Shown here: positions 14,460-22,164 of the stretch, piece after piece | How the letters are laid out: each line of letters begins with the position of its first letter | Position numbering within the stretch: position 1 is the first letter of the stretch | IMG/VR virus record: IMGVR_UViG_3300047323_000322 | Span: 1-23,833 of that record | DNA length: 23,833 nucleotides | Reading direction: 5' to 3' (one strand) | Origin: a virus | Notes under the pieces: generated by a model | Seen by the model: only the letters and a program-made list of their open reading frames with translations | Database searches by the model: none | What the model was told of the DNA's origin: nothing | Made by a program: the position numbers and the translations under genes

Positions 14460-17400
14460 GCACCACCTTCGCGTCCCTCGGTATCGAGGTGAACTCCTCG
14501 TCGGCATCCAGGGCGGCTGACGATCTCGACAAGCTGGTCGACTCGGCAGTTGATGCCGAAAAGGCGATTGATGATCTCGGCAAGTCGGGCGAGGGCCTGG
14601 CCAACACCGGCAAGAAAATCAGCCAAGCCGAGAATGAGGCTGCTCAGGGCATCGACAGGGCCACGGGCGCCAAAGAGCGCCAGGTTGATGCCAGCCGCAA
14701 GGCAGGTGCCAGCGCGGCCAGTGAAATCGCGATCATCAGCCAGCTCGACAAGGCGATGTCAGGCAACATCGGCAGCATGGAGCAACTGATCCAGGCTGAA
14801 GGCTTGCTGGAGCGCGCTCGCAAGGGCGGTCTCGTCACCATCGAGCAGCAGGAGTCCTATCAGGATCGGCTTGGCAAGGCGTATGAGCGAATCGAGAAAG
14901 CCGAAGCCAAGGAGATGGCGCAGAAGCAGCGGCTGATCGATGCTGAAAACCGTCAGATCGAAGCGTTGAAGCGCACGGTCAACGGCATCGACCCGGTCAC
15001 TGCGAAGTTGGCAAAGCTGGAGGCGCAGGAGAAAGCGCTCAACGATCTGTATAAGGCCGGCCAGATCGACGCGACTCGCTACGGTGAGGCGCTGGCGAAG
15101 ATCGGCAAAGACCGTGACGGTCTGACCGCGACAGAAACTGCATTCGATAAGTTGAAGCTCGGTACCCGCCAGGCGCAAGAAAACGTGATGCAGCTGACCA
15201 ATGCCCTGCAGTCTGGGGATTGGGGGAGTGGTGCGCGGGCTGTCGCTCAGTTGGGCGCCGGTGCGGGCGCGTCTGCCAAGAGCCTGGCCGCAGCACTGAT
15301 TCCTGCCGGCTTGCTGGCTGGTGTCCTCGGCGCGCTGGGTTATGCATACTTCGACGCACAGAAACAGGCCCGCGAGTTCAACGTGGCCATCAACGGCGGA
15401 TCAAACGATGCCGGTCAGAGCATTGACAGCCTTAAGGTGATGGCCGATACCGCCGGGGCGATCACTGAGAACTTCGCGGGCGCTCGGGAGGCTGTGATTG
15501 CACTGGCTTCCGGTGCCGCTACAAGCGGCGTCCAAATGCAGAACCTGGCTCAGGCCGCCGCAGCTATTGGTGAGGTGGCAGGGAGGGGCGCTGGAGACAT
15601 CGCCAAGTCGCTCGCGAATGCCGGAGACACCGCCACAGAAGCCGCGCAGAAGATCAGCGACCAGTATGGGCTGCTCACCTACGAGCAGTACCAGACGATC
15701 AAGGCGATTGATGATCAGGGAGACCATCAGCGAGCGCTGGACACCCTGAGTGAAGATCTCAATCAGTCGGCCCAGGAGCGCTTGAAGCATTACCGGGAAT
15801 CTCTGTCCGATATCGAACGCGATTGGGATCGGGTGAAGGTGGCCATCATGGGCGCTTACGCCGAAGTCCGATCAGAGATTTTCCCTGATCTGGCAAAGCA
15901 GATCGAGATCACCCAGCGCGTACTGGAAACCCGGAAGGGGGGCGGGGTCACAGGTGCGATATCAAACGGGCTGAGCTCGCTCAATTCCTTTCTGGGGTTG
16001 AACGACGGTGAGAACGACGACTCGACGCCTGCGCTGGAGGCCAAGCTTGCAGGACTGAAGGCACGCTTGTCAGCGAGCGAAAGCAACACTGCCGCGACTG
16101 GCGAAGCGACTCGGGCGAACAAGGAATTGATCGCTGTCCAGAAGGAACTGGACAAGCAGATGGACAACCTGAACCCACTCGCAAAGCGTCAAGAGGCCTA
16201 CAAGAAGCTCAACGATCAGTTCACGACGCTTTATCAAGACGCCGAAAAGACCGGTCAAAAATCACCATTGCTCGACGGTGTGTTCTTCGACGGCCAAAAG
16301 TTCTCTGGTGGCGCCTACGACAAACTGCGTAAGGCAATCGACGAGCAGAAAAAGGACCCCAAAGCTGCTGCGGGTAGCGTCGATCTATCCGGGTTCAATG
16401 ACTCGAAAAACGCGCTCAACACCGTGCTCGCCGAGTACAAAAATGCTCAAAAGGATTTGGAGGCTTCGCAAAAGGCTGGGCTGATCTCGCAGGCTGATTA
16501 TCTGCAAGCGCGTGAAGCCATGATCGGCAACGAGCGCGACGAGGTCACTGCAGCTTATGAGGCTGAGATCACCGCACTGGAAGCGGCGAAGAGCAAAGCC
16601 GGCACATCGGCCGCACAGCGCATCCAGCTTGACCAGAAAATCGCCGACGCCAGGGCTGCCATGGTCAAGGTGCAGCAGGATGCTGACACCGAATTGAGCG
16701 TGCTGGCGAAGAACGAAGAAGGCCGGCTGAAGAAGCAGACCGAGGCCGTCAACACCTATAGCAGCGCGCTGCAGCAACAAGTCAAAACTTTGCGTGAGCA
16801 GGGCCAGCGTGCGGCGGCGGGCATCGGCCTGGGAGATCGTCAGCGCGATCTGATGAGCCAGCAGAACGGCATCGACGATAGCTTCAATCAGCAGAAGCTG
16901 GATCTGGCGAACCAGTACGGTGATGGCTCGCGCGGCATGAGCCTCGACGAGTACACGCAGAAGCTGGCGGCACTGAAGGCAACTCAGCAGGATCTGCACG
17001 ATACGGTTCAAGCCAACTACGACGAGATGACGGCAGCCCAGGGCGACTGGAGTGCTGGAGCATCGTCGGCGTGGCAGAACTATCTGGAGTCCGCACAGAA
17101 TGCGGCGGGGCAGACGAAAAGCCTGCTCACCAATGCGTTCAGCTCGGTAGAGGACGCTGTGGCGAATTTCGCTATCAACGGCAAATTCTCGTTTTCTGAC
17201 TTCACCAAATCGGTGTTGGCGGATATGGCGAAGATCGCCGCTCGACAGGCTACGTCTCAAGGGCTCAACGCTCTATTCGGCGTTGCTGCATCTGCGGCGG
17301 GTTCGTACTTCGGTGGTGGCGGTGGCAATGGATTGGCCGCTGGGTCTGCAGGTGCAGTGTCGTCAGATCTCGGAGCGTCGCAGGCCGGCTACACGGGGTT

Positions 17401-17779
17401 TGATCTCTCCGGATATCGGGCTGCTGGCGGGCCTGTTGCGCCGAACTCTCTGTACGAAGTCAACGAACTGGGGCCGGAGCTCTACAACGAGGGTGGCCGG
17501 TCGTTCCTTATGACCGGTGCCAATGGTGGCAGCGTTACGCCGCTGACCACCGGCGGCGGGACTGCACTGGCTGCAATGTCTGGCGCTAGTGGAGGCCCGA
17601 CGCAGATCAATGTGCAAGTTTCGGTAGCCAGCAGCGGTTCGACCAGTTCTGCCACGGACGATCCTGCGTACGAACAGTTCGGCAAAGATCTCGCCGACTT
17701 TGTCGATCAGCGCTATCAAAAGTTGGTGAGCGTCGACCTTCGGCAGGGCGGCAAGATCAATCGGGCGATCAAGGGGTAA
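14456..17779 (+). CDS. H: Tail tape measure protein (lambda H-like)
   Basis: 1107-aa protein, the longest in the window, which sets tail length and is ejected into the host membrane. ATG 14456 overlaps the chaperone fusion stop and follows GAGGGA. Residues 20-260 are helical; 275-298 form a hydrophobic segment (SLAAALIPAGLLAGVLGALGY) that could insert in the inner membrane; 430-870 are long charged coiled-coil stretches. Near 868-941 comes the Tape_meas_lam_C region (SAQNAAGQTKSLLTNAFSS, FSFSDFTKSVLADMAKI), followed by a Gly/Ser-rich tail with 'ELGPELYNEGGRSFLM'. Lambda gpH is shorter (853 aa), so this tail should be longer. Confidence 0.95.
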   Translation: MSTTFASLGIEVNSSSASRAADDLDKLVDSAVDAEKAIDDLGKSGEGLANTGKKISQAENEAAQGIDRATGAKERQVDASRKAGASAASEIAIISQLDKAMSGNIGSMEQLIQAEGLLERARKGGLVTIEQQESYQDRLGKAYERIEKAEAKEMAQKQRLIDAENRQIEALKRTVNGIDPVTAKLAKLEAQEKALNDLYKAGQIDATRYGEALAKIGKDRDGLTATETAFDKLKLGTRQAQENVMQLTNALQSGDWGSGARAVAQLGAGAGASAKSLAAALIPAGLLAGVLGALGYAYFDAQKQAREFNVAINGGSNDAGQSIDSLKVMADTAGAITENFAGAREAVIALASGAATSGVQMQNLAQAAAAIGEVAGRGAGDIAKSLANAGDTATEAAQKISDQYGLLTYEQYQTIKAIDDQGDHQRALDTLSEDLNQSAQERLKHYRESLSDIERDWDRVKVAIMGAYAEVRSEIFPDLAKQIEITQRVLETRKGGGVTGAISNGLSSLNSFLGLNDGENDDSTPALEAKLAGLKARLSASESNTAATGEATRANKELIAVQKELDKQMDNLNPLAKRQEAYKKLNDQFTTLYQDAEKTGQKSPLLDGVFFDGQKFSGGAYDKLRKAIDEQKKDPKAAAGSVDLSGFNDSKNALNTVLAEYKNAQKDLEASQKAGLISQADYLQAREAMIGNERDEVTAAYEAEITALEAAKSKAGTSAAQRIQLDQKIADARAAMVKVQQDADTELSVLAKNEEGRLKKQTEAVNTYSSALQQQVKTLREQGQRAAAGIGLGDRQRDLMSQQNGIDDSFNQQKLDLANQYGDGSRGMSLDEYTQKLAALKATQQDLHDTVQANYDEMTAAQGDWSAGASSAWQNYLESAQNAAGQTKSLLTNAFSSVEDAVANFAINGKFSFSDFTKSVLADMAKIAARQATSQGLNALFGVAASAAGSYFGGGGGNGLAAGSAGAVSSDLGASQAGYTGFDLSGYRAAGGPVAPNSLYEVNELGPELYNEGGRSFLMTGANGGSVTPLTTGGGTALAAMSGASGGPTQINVQVSVASSGSTSSATDDPAYEQFGKDLADFVDQRYQKLVSVDLRQGGKINRAIKG

Positions 17780-17782
17780 TTC

Positions 17783-18121
17783 ATGGCAATTGAGCGCTTC
17801 ACCTGGCAGACGGAGAAGGGTGCGACTGGCGATATCAAGCAGCGCACCCGAACCAAGCAGTTCGGTGATGGCTACGGCCAAACTGTCTCTGACGGTATCA
17901 ACAACGAGCAGCAGTCATGGCCTGTCAGCTATACCGGGAGTGCTGCAAGAATCAACGACATCATTGCTTTCCTTCGTCGCCACAAGGGCGCGAAAGCGTT
18001 CCTGTGGATGCCGCCGCTGGGCGAACTCGGTCTCTACAAATGCGCGGGCTTTCAGCCATCCCACAAAGGCGGATCGGTTTACACGCTGACAGCCACATTC
18101 GAACAAACCTTTCATCCTTGA
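17783..18121 (+). CDS. M: Minor tail protein M
   Basis: 112-aa tail-tip protein, similar in length to lambda gpM (109 aa). The pattern 'FTWQTEKGATGDIKQRTRTKQFGDGYGQ', 'GAKAFLWMPPLGELGLYKC' and a C-terminal beta 'TLTATFEQTFHP' is typical of the Phage_min_tail family. The start at ATG 17783 follows AAGGGG 3' of the tape measure gene. It acts with L and K at the tail tip that closes the tube. Confidence 0.93.
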   Translation: MAIERFTWQTEKGATGDIKQRTRTKQFGDGYGQTVSDGINNEQQSWPVSYTGSAARINDIIAFLRRHKGAKAFLWMPPLGELGLYKCAGFQPSHKGGSVYTLTATFEQTFHP

Positions 18122-18132
18122 GGTAACGCCGT

Positions 18133-18885
18133 ATGGCACTGATCACGGACATCCAGAAACTGGAACCTGGCGGCGAGATTCGCCTGTTCGAAATCGACGG
18201 CACTGAATATGGCGCGGACTTTCTACGCTTCCATGCTCACGCAATTCCGCATACACCGGAGGAATTGCTCGCTTACGAAGGCTCGATTGATGACCTGCCT
18301 GCGAAGTCGATCTTCTGGCAGGGCAATGAGTACGCGGCGTGGCCAGTTCAGATCGAGGGCCTCGGTGCAGACAGTAATGGTAGCGCCACCAGACCGACTT
18401 TCATGGCAGGCAACGTCAATGGGCGAATCACCGCGCTGTGCCTGGCCTTCGATGACCTGCTGAAGTTTCAACTAACTGTGCGCGAGACGCTGGCCCAGTA
18501 CCTGGATGCCGCGAACTTCCCGGAGGGAAATCCGACAGCAGACCCGACGCAAGAGGCGCTGGAAATCTGGTTCATCGACCAGAAAACAGGCGAAGACGGC
18601 GAGGTTGTCCAGTGGGAGCTTTCGTCTCCAGGCGAGATCGACAACCACGGGTTGCCCGGGCGGCAGATGACGACCTTCTGCCACTGGGCCATGACCGGCG
18701 GCTATCGTGGGCCTAACTGTAACTACACCGGTGGGGCGATGTTTGACGACGATGACAATCCCGTCGACGACCCCGGCAAGGACGAGTGCAAGGGTGGATT
18801 AAAGTCCTGCAAGTTGCGCTTCGGCGAAAACAACCAGCTTCCACACGGTGGCTTCCCAGCCGTTTCCTTGATCGCAAGGAGCTGA
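18133..18885 (+). CDS. L: Minor tail protein L (probable Fe-S tip protein)
   Basis: 250-aa tail-tip protein slightly longer than lambda gpL (232 aa). The opening ('DIQKLEPGGEIRLFEIDGT') and the C-terminal region ('FCHWAMTGGYRGPNCNYTGG') are family signatures. Four cysteines at 183, 196, 219 and 226 match the set known in lambda gpL to hold an iron-sulfur cluster in the C-terminal domain. Between the second and third cysteine is a very acidic loop (DDDDNPVDDPGKDE). The start at ATG 18133 follows GAGG. Confidence 0.93.
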   Translation: MALITDIQKLEPGGEIRLFEIDGTEYGADFLRFHAHAIPHTPEELLAYEGSIDDLPAKSIFWQGNEYAAWPVQIEGLGADSNGSATRPTFMAGNVNGRITALCLAFDDLLKFQLTVRETLAQYLDAANFPEGNPTADPTQEALEIWFIDQKTGEDGEVVQWELSSPGEIDNHGLPGRQMTTFCHWAMTGGYRGPNCNYTGGAMFDDDDNPVDDPGKDECKGGLKSCKLRFGENNQLPHGGFPAVSLIARS

Positions 18886-18887
18886 CC

Positions 18888-19652
18888 ATGCGCAAACACA
18901 TTTTGAGCGCGATCCAGGCGCACGCAGCGGCCGAATACCCGAAAGAGTGCTGCGGGCTCCTGCTGGCGATCGGTCGCAAGCAGCAGTACTTCCCTTGCAT
19001 CAATGTCTCGACCGAGCCTAACGAAGAGTTCCGGATCGACCCCGAGGAATACGCGGCGGCCGAAGACATAGGCGAAGTGATCGGCGTGGTGCATTCGCAT
19101 CCGGACGCCACCAGCAGGCCCTCACCGCGCGACCTCGCCATGTGCGAAGCGACGGCGATGCCCTGGCACATCCTGAGCTGGCCGGAAGGCGATCTGCGGA
19201 CCATCACTCCTGCCGGCGAAGTACTGCTTCTGAAGCGGCCGTTCGTGCACGGTGCCTGGGACTGCTGGCAGGTCTGCGCCGATTGGTACAAGCGCAAGTG
19301 GGGGCTGGAGTTCGAAGCGTTCAAGCGCGCCGATGGCTGGTGGGAAAGCAAGGACAACACCAGCCTCTACGAAGCGAACTACGAGGCAGCCGGCTTCTAC
19401 CGCGTCGACCAGCCGCAGCGCGGTGACATGATCGTGATGGAGGTGGGAAGAACGGTTTACCCGAACCACGCCGGGATATTTCTCGGCTCAGATCCTGCGT
19501 TGCCGGGTGAGGATGCTGCAACGTTCGGCCCTGGGCCGTTCCTGCTGCACCACCTGTACGGCAGGCCGTCAGAGGTCATTGTCTTCGGCGGGCCGTGGCT
19601 GGATCGCACGCGCCTGATCCTCAGGCACAAAAATGCACAACCAACCAAATGA
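18888..19652 (+). CDS. K: Tail protein K: JAMM plus NlpC/P60 peptidases
   Basis: 254-aa protein starting at ATG 18888 with AGGAG at 18877-18881; a longer frame from 18786 is inside L. The N-terminal domain is a JAB1/MPN metalloprotease with E20 and the intact H69-x-H71-x7-S79-x2-D82 zinc motif (HSHP...PSPRD). The C-terminal domain is an NlpC/P60 cysteine peptidase with C126 (WDCW), H194 (NHAGI) and a likely third residue at H221/H222. Together they fit lambda-type K, a tail-tip protein with possible peptidoglycan-cleaving activity. Gene I usually follows directly, but here about 4.1 kb intervenes. Confidence 0.93.
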   Translation: MRKHILSAIQAHAAAEYPKECCGLLLAIGRKQQYFPCINVSTEPNEEFRIDPEEYAAAEDIGEVIGVVHSHPDATSRPSPRDLAMCEATAMPWHILSWPEGDLRTITPAGEVLLLKRPFVHGAWDCWQVCADWYKRKWGLEFEAFKRADGWWESKDNTSLYEANYEAAGFYRVDQPQRGDMIVMEVGRTVYPNHAGIFLGSDPALPGEDAATFGPGPFLLHHLYGRPSEVIVFGGPWLDRTRLILRHKNAQPTK

Positions 19653-19714
19653 CGCGGCGGTGCCGCTGGAGCTATTGATGAGTGAAATAGAATCGAAAAG
19701 TAAGCCCGTTAGCG

Positions 19715-19744
19715 ACTTCCCTGGTCACGCTGACGCAGGGAAGT
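19715..19744. terminator. Strong hairpin between tail gene K and convergent gene
   Basis: Arms ACTTCCCTG (19715-19723) and CAGGGAAGT (19736-19744) pair perfectly. Inside, GTCA pairs with TGAC around a 3-nt loop, leaving one bulged G, so the stem has 13 pairs. It lies between the K stop and the stop of the leftward gene 19757-20002, the expected place for a bidirectional terminator, although no T-run follows on either strand. Confidence 0.6.
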
Positions 19745-19756
19745 TGTTGCAATGGA

Positions 19757-20002
19757 TCAGTCGTCAGATTTCGGTGACTCAACTGGGTGCAAACCTTTTA
19801 TCAGCGCTCGAAGCGCCAAATGATTGCCCGATGAGCCATCAGCGTAATCTCGATCAAAAGGTAGCGCTTCCATAAGTTCCTGCGCCGCATTGCTGATTTT
19901 CGTGCGCTTCGACAAATCCAGGCTAGCAAGGGCCGTCCCAATTAGGGTGATCGCTGCGAGGGTTCCCGTCTCGAATGAACTCAGAACTTTCTTTTCACTC
20001 AT
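19757..20002 (-). CDS. Small reverse-strand protein of unknown function
   Basis: 81-aa product. The start at ATG 20002 has AAGGAG 6 nt upstream on the minus strand; a longer frame to 20041 is not needed. It has a hydrophobic stretch at about 12-28 (TGTLAAITLIGTALASL), possibly one membrane helix, then a polar C-terminal part. The ATG overlaps the TGA of an upstream open frame (ATGA) that lacks a good start. The gene is part of the accessory insertion between K and I. Family not recognised. Confidence 0.7.
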   Translation of the reverse strand: MSEKKVLSSFETGTLAAITLIGTALASLDLSKRTKISNAAQELMEALPFDRDYADGSSGNHLALRALIKGLHPVESPKSDD

Positions 20003-20136
20003 TTGATGCTCCTTGCGATATCCGCGCCGAAATTGGCGCAATCCCAGTCCTTGGGCTTGCAGGCAAAGGACCGGGAAAATCCGTTGCGTGAGGGCAAGAG
20101 GCTACTATTGGTGGCTGACGTTAAGGTACTGGGATT
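19999..20136 (-). pseudogene. Possible remnant reading frame upstream of 19757-20002
   Basis: On the minus strand 45 open codons end in the TGA at 20001-19999 that overlaps the next ATG. The end reads ACKPKDWDCANFGADIARSIK, Cys-containing and gene-like. There is no ATG; the only candidate is a TTG at about 20097 without a convincing ribosome site. It may be the tail of a lost gene or a poorly started short one. Confidence 0.25.
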
Positions 20137-20154
20137 TCATCCACACTGGATGAA
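20136..20154. promoter_or_regulatory. Perfect inverted repeat, candidate operator
   Basis: TTCATCCA, a 3-nt spacer and TGGATGAA form a perfect 8-bp dyad. It sits in the divergent gap between the leftward small gene and the rightward gene starting near 20220. It shares the core ATCCA(C) with the repeats at 21900-21965. No T-run follows, so an operator is more likely than a terminator. Confidence 0.45.
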
Positions 20155-20219
20155 TGCTCAGGTAGTGTTGCAATGTGCGGTAGGCGATGATGGCGTTTCG
20201 CCAAAATAGGAGTGTGGTA

Positions 20220-20726
20220 GTGGTTATGGATAGAAATGAAAAAGAGCGTATCGGGGTAGTTCTGCATTTAGACAGAAACGAATATCAAACTTCTATAATT
20301 GAGTGGGGGTTTGAGCTGCCTCCTGATTATAAGATTTCTCTTGAGTCATTAAGTTGGTGTCGATATGTTGCCTTCGTGGTCGACGGAGTTATGAAATCGG
20401 TTGGCGAGATCAATCGGTGGAGTTTTGATACTGGAAATGCCGGAACAAGATCGGCAACCATTGTCCTTCGTTCTGATAGTGTCCAAGAACTAGCCGATGA
20501 CCTAAGGAGGGATATCAAGGCGCTACAATGGCTTACGAATTATCAGGGTGAACTCATTGCGCAGGTAATGGCTGAGACTCGAGTCAAGCAGAAACCATCC
20601 GACGATTTGCCAACTCTAGATCTGCAAGAGGCAGCAACAGCAGTTGCGAGACGCTTTAATGTCAAAGCCGAACAGGTAGAAATCAATGTGCGATTGACGG
20701 CTTATCGGACGGTAGGCAGCGATTGA
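20220..20726 (+). CDS. Accessory protein of unknown function in K-I insertion
   Basis: The frame is open from 20187. I favour GTG 20220, 7 nt after AGGAG at 20208-20212; ATG 20226 (MDRNEKER...) is the nearest alternative, and the ATGs at 20187/20190 lack a ribosome site. The product is about 168 aa, soluble, beta-rich at first ('IGVVLHLDRNEYQTSIIEWGF'), then helical from about 75, with no motif I recognise. The DNA is AT-rich compared with the tail genes. A hairpin pair follows at 20730-20797, so it is probably a single-gene unit. Confidence 0.65.
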   Translation: MVMDRNEKERIGVVLHLDRNEYQTSIIEWGFELPPDYKISLESLSWCRYVAFVVDGVMKSVGEINRWSFDTGNAGTRSATIVLRSDSVQELADDLRRDIKALQWLTNYQGELIAQVMAETRVKQKPSDDLPTLDLQEAATAVARRFNVKAEQVEINVRLTAYRTVGSD

Positions 20727-20729
20727 AAA

Positions 20730-20760
20730 CAACAAACCCAGCCCCGCGCTGGGCTTGTTG
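20730..20760. terminator. Hairpin terminator, T-tract on minus strand
   Basis: CAACAAACCCAGC (20730-20742) pairs with GCTGGGCTTGTTG (20748-20760), 12 of 13 positions. Read leftward it is followed by TTTTC, so it is best as the terminator of the leftward operon ending at 20827. It may also slow the rightward transcript. Confidence 0.65.
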
Positions 20761-20766
20761 CATCTG

Positions 20767-20797
20767 GCGGCTGCGATAAGGGCCGCATTTCTTTTTC
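20767..20797 (+). terminator. Possible terminator of gene 20220-20726
   Basis: GCGGCT / GGCCGC (6 pairs, one T-G) with an 8-nt loop, then ATTTCTTTTTC. The T-rich run makes it a better rightward terminator than the larger hairpin before it. Confidence 0.5.
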
Positions 20798-20826
20798 GGC
20801 GGCCATGTGCCGGCCTGGGGCTCCGG

Positions 20827-21054
20827 TTAGTCCTCAAGTATGCCCTTGAAATATTTGTACTCGTCAGTCTCAGGGCAGTAGCCGCCTCCGTAAGACCTAA
20901 AGTTAGCCCCAAGGCGTTTTGCTTCTTGGTGCGCTTCAACAAGCCCCGGATAGATATTGTAAGGCTCTTTAGTGTCCGTGTTGACAATGACGAATCCACG
21001 AAACCAACCTGGCTCCCCAGGGTACGGCTCCAAATGTCTAACATCTTTTTTCAT
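20827..21054 (-). CDS. Small protein of unknown function, leftward operon
   Basis: 75-aa product starting at ATG 21054 with AAGGAG about 10 nt upstream on the minus strand. It is rich in aromatic and charged residues (GEPGWFRGFVIVNTDTKEPYNIYPG, then a helix, then GGGYCPETDEYKYF), probably a small alpha/beta fold. It is the last gene of the leftward Arc-led operon before the 20730-20760 hairpin. No family recognised. Confidence 0.65.
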   Translation of the reverse strand: MKKDVRHLEPYPGEPGWFRGFVIVNTDTKEPYNIYPGLVEAHQEAKRLGANFRSYGGGYCPETDEYKYFKGILED

Positions 21055-21123
21055 AATGTTTTCGCTCCTTCGATTAAATGCTCAAGCAATGCTTTCATAG
21101 CATGGTGCTTGGTCGGGCTTGCC

Positions 21124-21453
21124 CTATCTGGTGATCGGCATATGGCGGAAGTATTCACCAATAGCGCTTATAGTCGTTGGAGTGACATCTACTTCGTCGT
21201 ACCAGAATGAGGCCCGCAGCGGGATGTTAACGTTGAATAGGCATACGAACTGTCCTTCATCCAGATCGTAGATTACGCGCTCAACTGCTGGAGCAAGCTC
21301 TGAACCTGTCATCGTTTCCCACAACGTGCAGCTGGTTCCTTGCTCAAAATGGAGGCCAGGGAAAGGGGCGAAAGGAAGAATGAGTTGATGGCTTAAGTAG
21401 CCCACTAGTTCACCTTTTTGAACAACTCGTACTGCAAGCAAAACCTTGTGCAT
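21124..21453 (-). CDS. Protein of unknown function next to Arc gene
   Basis: I prefer ATG 21453 (109 aa), which has GGAG 5 nt upstream on the minus strand. A GTG at 21495 that overlaps the stop of the Arc gene (GTGA) would give 123 aa and also make sense as a coupled start. The product has beta-like hydrophobic segments (HKVLLAVRVVQKGELVGYL, FVCLFNVNIPL) and no signal peptide or known motif. It is second in the leftward operon that begins with the Arc-type regulator, so it may be co-regulated with it. Confidence 0.65.
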   Translation of the reverse strand: MHKVLLAVRVVQKGELVGYLSHQLILPFAPFPGLHFEQGTSCTLWETMTGSELAPAVERVIYDLDEGQFVCLFNVNIPLRASFWYDEVDVTPTTISAIGEYFRHMPITR

Positions 21454-21491
21454 TGGAGCTCCAACGATTGAGGTGCGGCGGGCTTGGAGGA

Positions 21492-21860
21492 TCACTTTCG
21501 CTCGTAACTTTTTACGATGTTTCCGTGTTCATCGGCAGTGATTGCGTGCTCGCCAGTTTTTTCGTCGTATAAACGCTCAACTCTCCTGATTCCATCTTCG
21601 GCGCTAGACAGCAGAAATCTGAGCTGACTCAAGGCGAGAACAATACTTTGGTCAGCAGGCTCAACCGAATTCTCTTTTGCCCATGCTTCGTAAGCGTCTT
21701 GGTCAACGATGGCTTGATCATGTGCATACGATTCTTCGAGTCGAGCGATGATTTCCGCGTTGAGGCTACGCTTTGCGTGCTTAGCGGATGATTCAAGCAT
21801 TTCACGCAGCTCGGCAGGCATCCGCAGTGAGTAGGGTGGTAATACGTGCCGGTCCGTCAT
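21492..21860 (-). CDS. Arc-type ribbon-helix-helix regulator
   Basis: 122-aa DNA-binding protein. Residues about 9-46 carry the Arc/Mnt fold: a short strand (PPYSLRMP), then helix A (AELREMLESSAKHAKR), then S-L-N-A-E and helix B (IIARLEESYA). The strand would enter the major groove, as in P22 Arc. The C-terminal about 75 residues have a helix and an extended tail not found in Arc (53 aa), possibly for oligomerisation. It reads leftward, divergent from a second Arc-like gene at 21985, with shared repeats between. In P22, Arc and Mnt control the antirepressor; a similar job here is inferred from context. Confidence 0.88.
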   Translation of the reverse strand: MTDRHVLPPYSLRMPAELREMLESSAKHAKRSLNAEIIARLEESYAHDQAIVDQDAYEAWAKENSVEPADQSIVLALSQLRFLLSSAEDGIRRVERLYDEKTGEHAITADEHGNIVKSYERK

Positions 21861-21899
21861 GATTTTCCAAAGTGCAGTGATATTAAACGCAGTTTGTAC

Positions 21900-21965
21900 G
21901 TGGATTCATAAAGATTCAAGAATCCACTTGACGTCAATTTGTCTGTGACTGCATTATGAATCCAC
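21900..21965. promoter_or_regulatory. Divergent operator region with three GAATCCAC half-sites
   Basis: GTGGATTCATAA at 21900-21911 and its exact reverse complement TTATGAATCCAC at 21954-21965 flank a third half-site GAATCCAC at 21920-21927. A palindrome TTGACGTCAA at 21928-21937 supplies a -35-like TTGACG on both strands. The layout between two divergent Arc-type genes is that of a shared operator, as in P22 immI, with spacing different. Confidence 0.7.
21928..21957 (+). promoter_or_regulatory. Candidate rightward promoter for Arc2-antirepressor
   Basis: TTGACG (21928-21933, 5/6) and CATTAT (21952-21957, 4/6) with an 18-nt spacer. The -10 overlaps the third operator copy, so a bound repressor would block it. 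A leftward counterpart using the other strand of TTGACGTCAA has a poor -10. Confidence 0.45.
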
Positions 21966-21984
21966 ACGAAACGGAGATCGATTC

Positions 21985-22158
21985 ATGCACAACAAAGTCA
22001 GATCCTCACCATTTCCTCTTCGGTTAGACGATGAGGTTAAAGGCAAAGCGAAAGGTGAGGCGCTCACAAATAGGCGCAGCTTGAATGCCGAGCTGGGGCT
22101 TTTGATTGAGGAAGGTTTGAAATGGCGGAAAGCACAGAGCAAGCAGGCAGTAGCCTGA
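21985..22158 (+). CDS. Small Arc/Mnt-like ribbon-helix-helix protein
   Basis: 57-aa gene translated directly from the sequence: ATG 21985, GGAG at 21973-21976 (8 nt away), stop TGA 22156-22158. The product reads HNKVRSSPFPLRLDDEVKG, then KAKGEALTNRRSLNAELGLL, then IEEGLKWRKAQ. That is the Arc pattern: a basic strand (FPLRLDDEV), helix A, S-L-N-A-E, helix B. Size is near P22 Arc (53 aa). It overlaps the long form of the antirepressor frame by 37 nt. It probably represses the same operator region, possibly in competition with the leftward Arc. Confidence 0.82.
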   Translation: MHNKVRSSPFPLRLDDEVKGKAKGEALTNRRSLNAELGLLIEEGLKWRKAQSKQAVA

Positions 22159-22164
22159 AACAAA

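Noticed and set aside
16385-17260. 291-aa reverse frame inside tape measure
   Set aside because: Antisense shadow of a GC-rich gene with Leu/Arg/His-rich nonsense composition.
19633-19875. Rightward 80-aa frame, with ATG 19678 after GGAG
   Set aside because: It spans the strong hairpin at 19715-19744 and overlaps the better supported leftward gene 19757-20002 for 119 nt. No recognisable protein pattern.
20755-21210. 151-aa rightward frame opposite the Arc operon
   Set aside because: It covers two reverse-strand genes with good ribosome sites and contains an expected terminator; composition is not protein-like.
21866-21984. CRISPR-like array suggested by repeated GAATCCAC
   Set aside because: Only three short half-sites in mixed orientation with unequal spacing; operator is a better fit.
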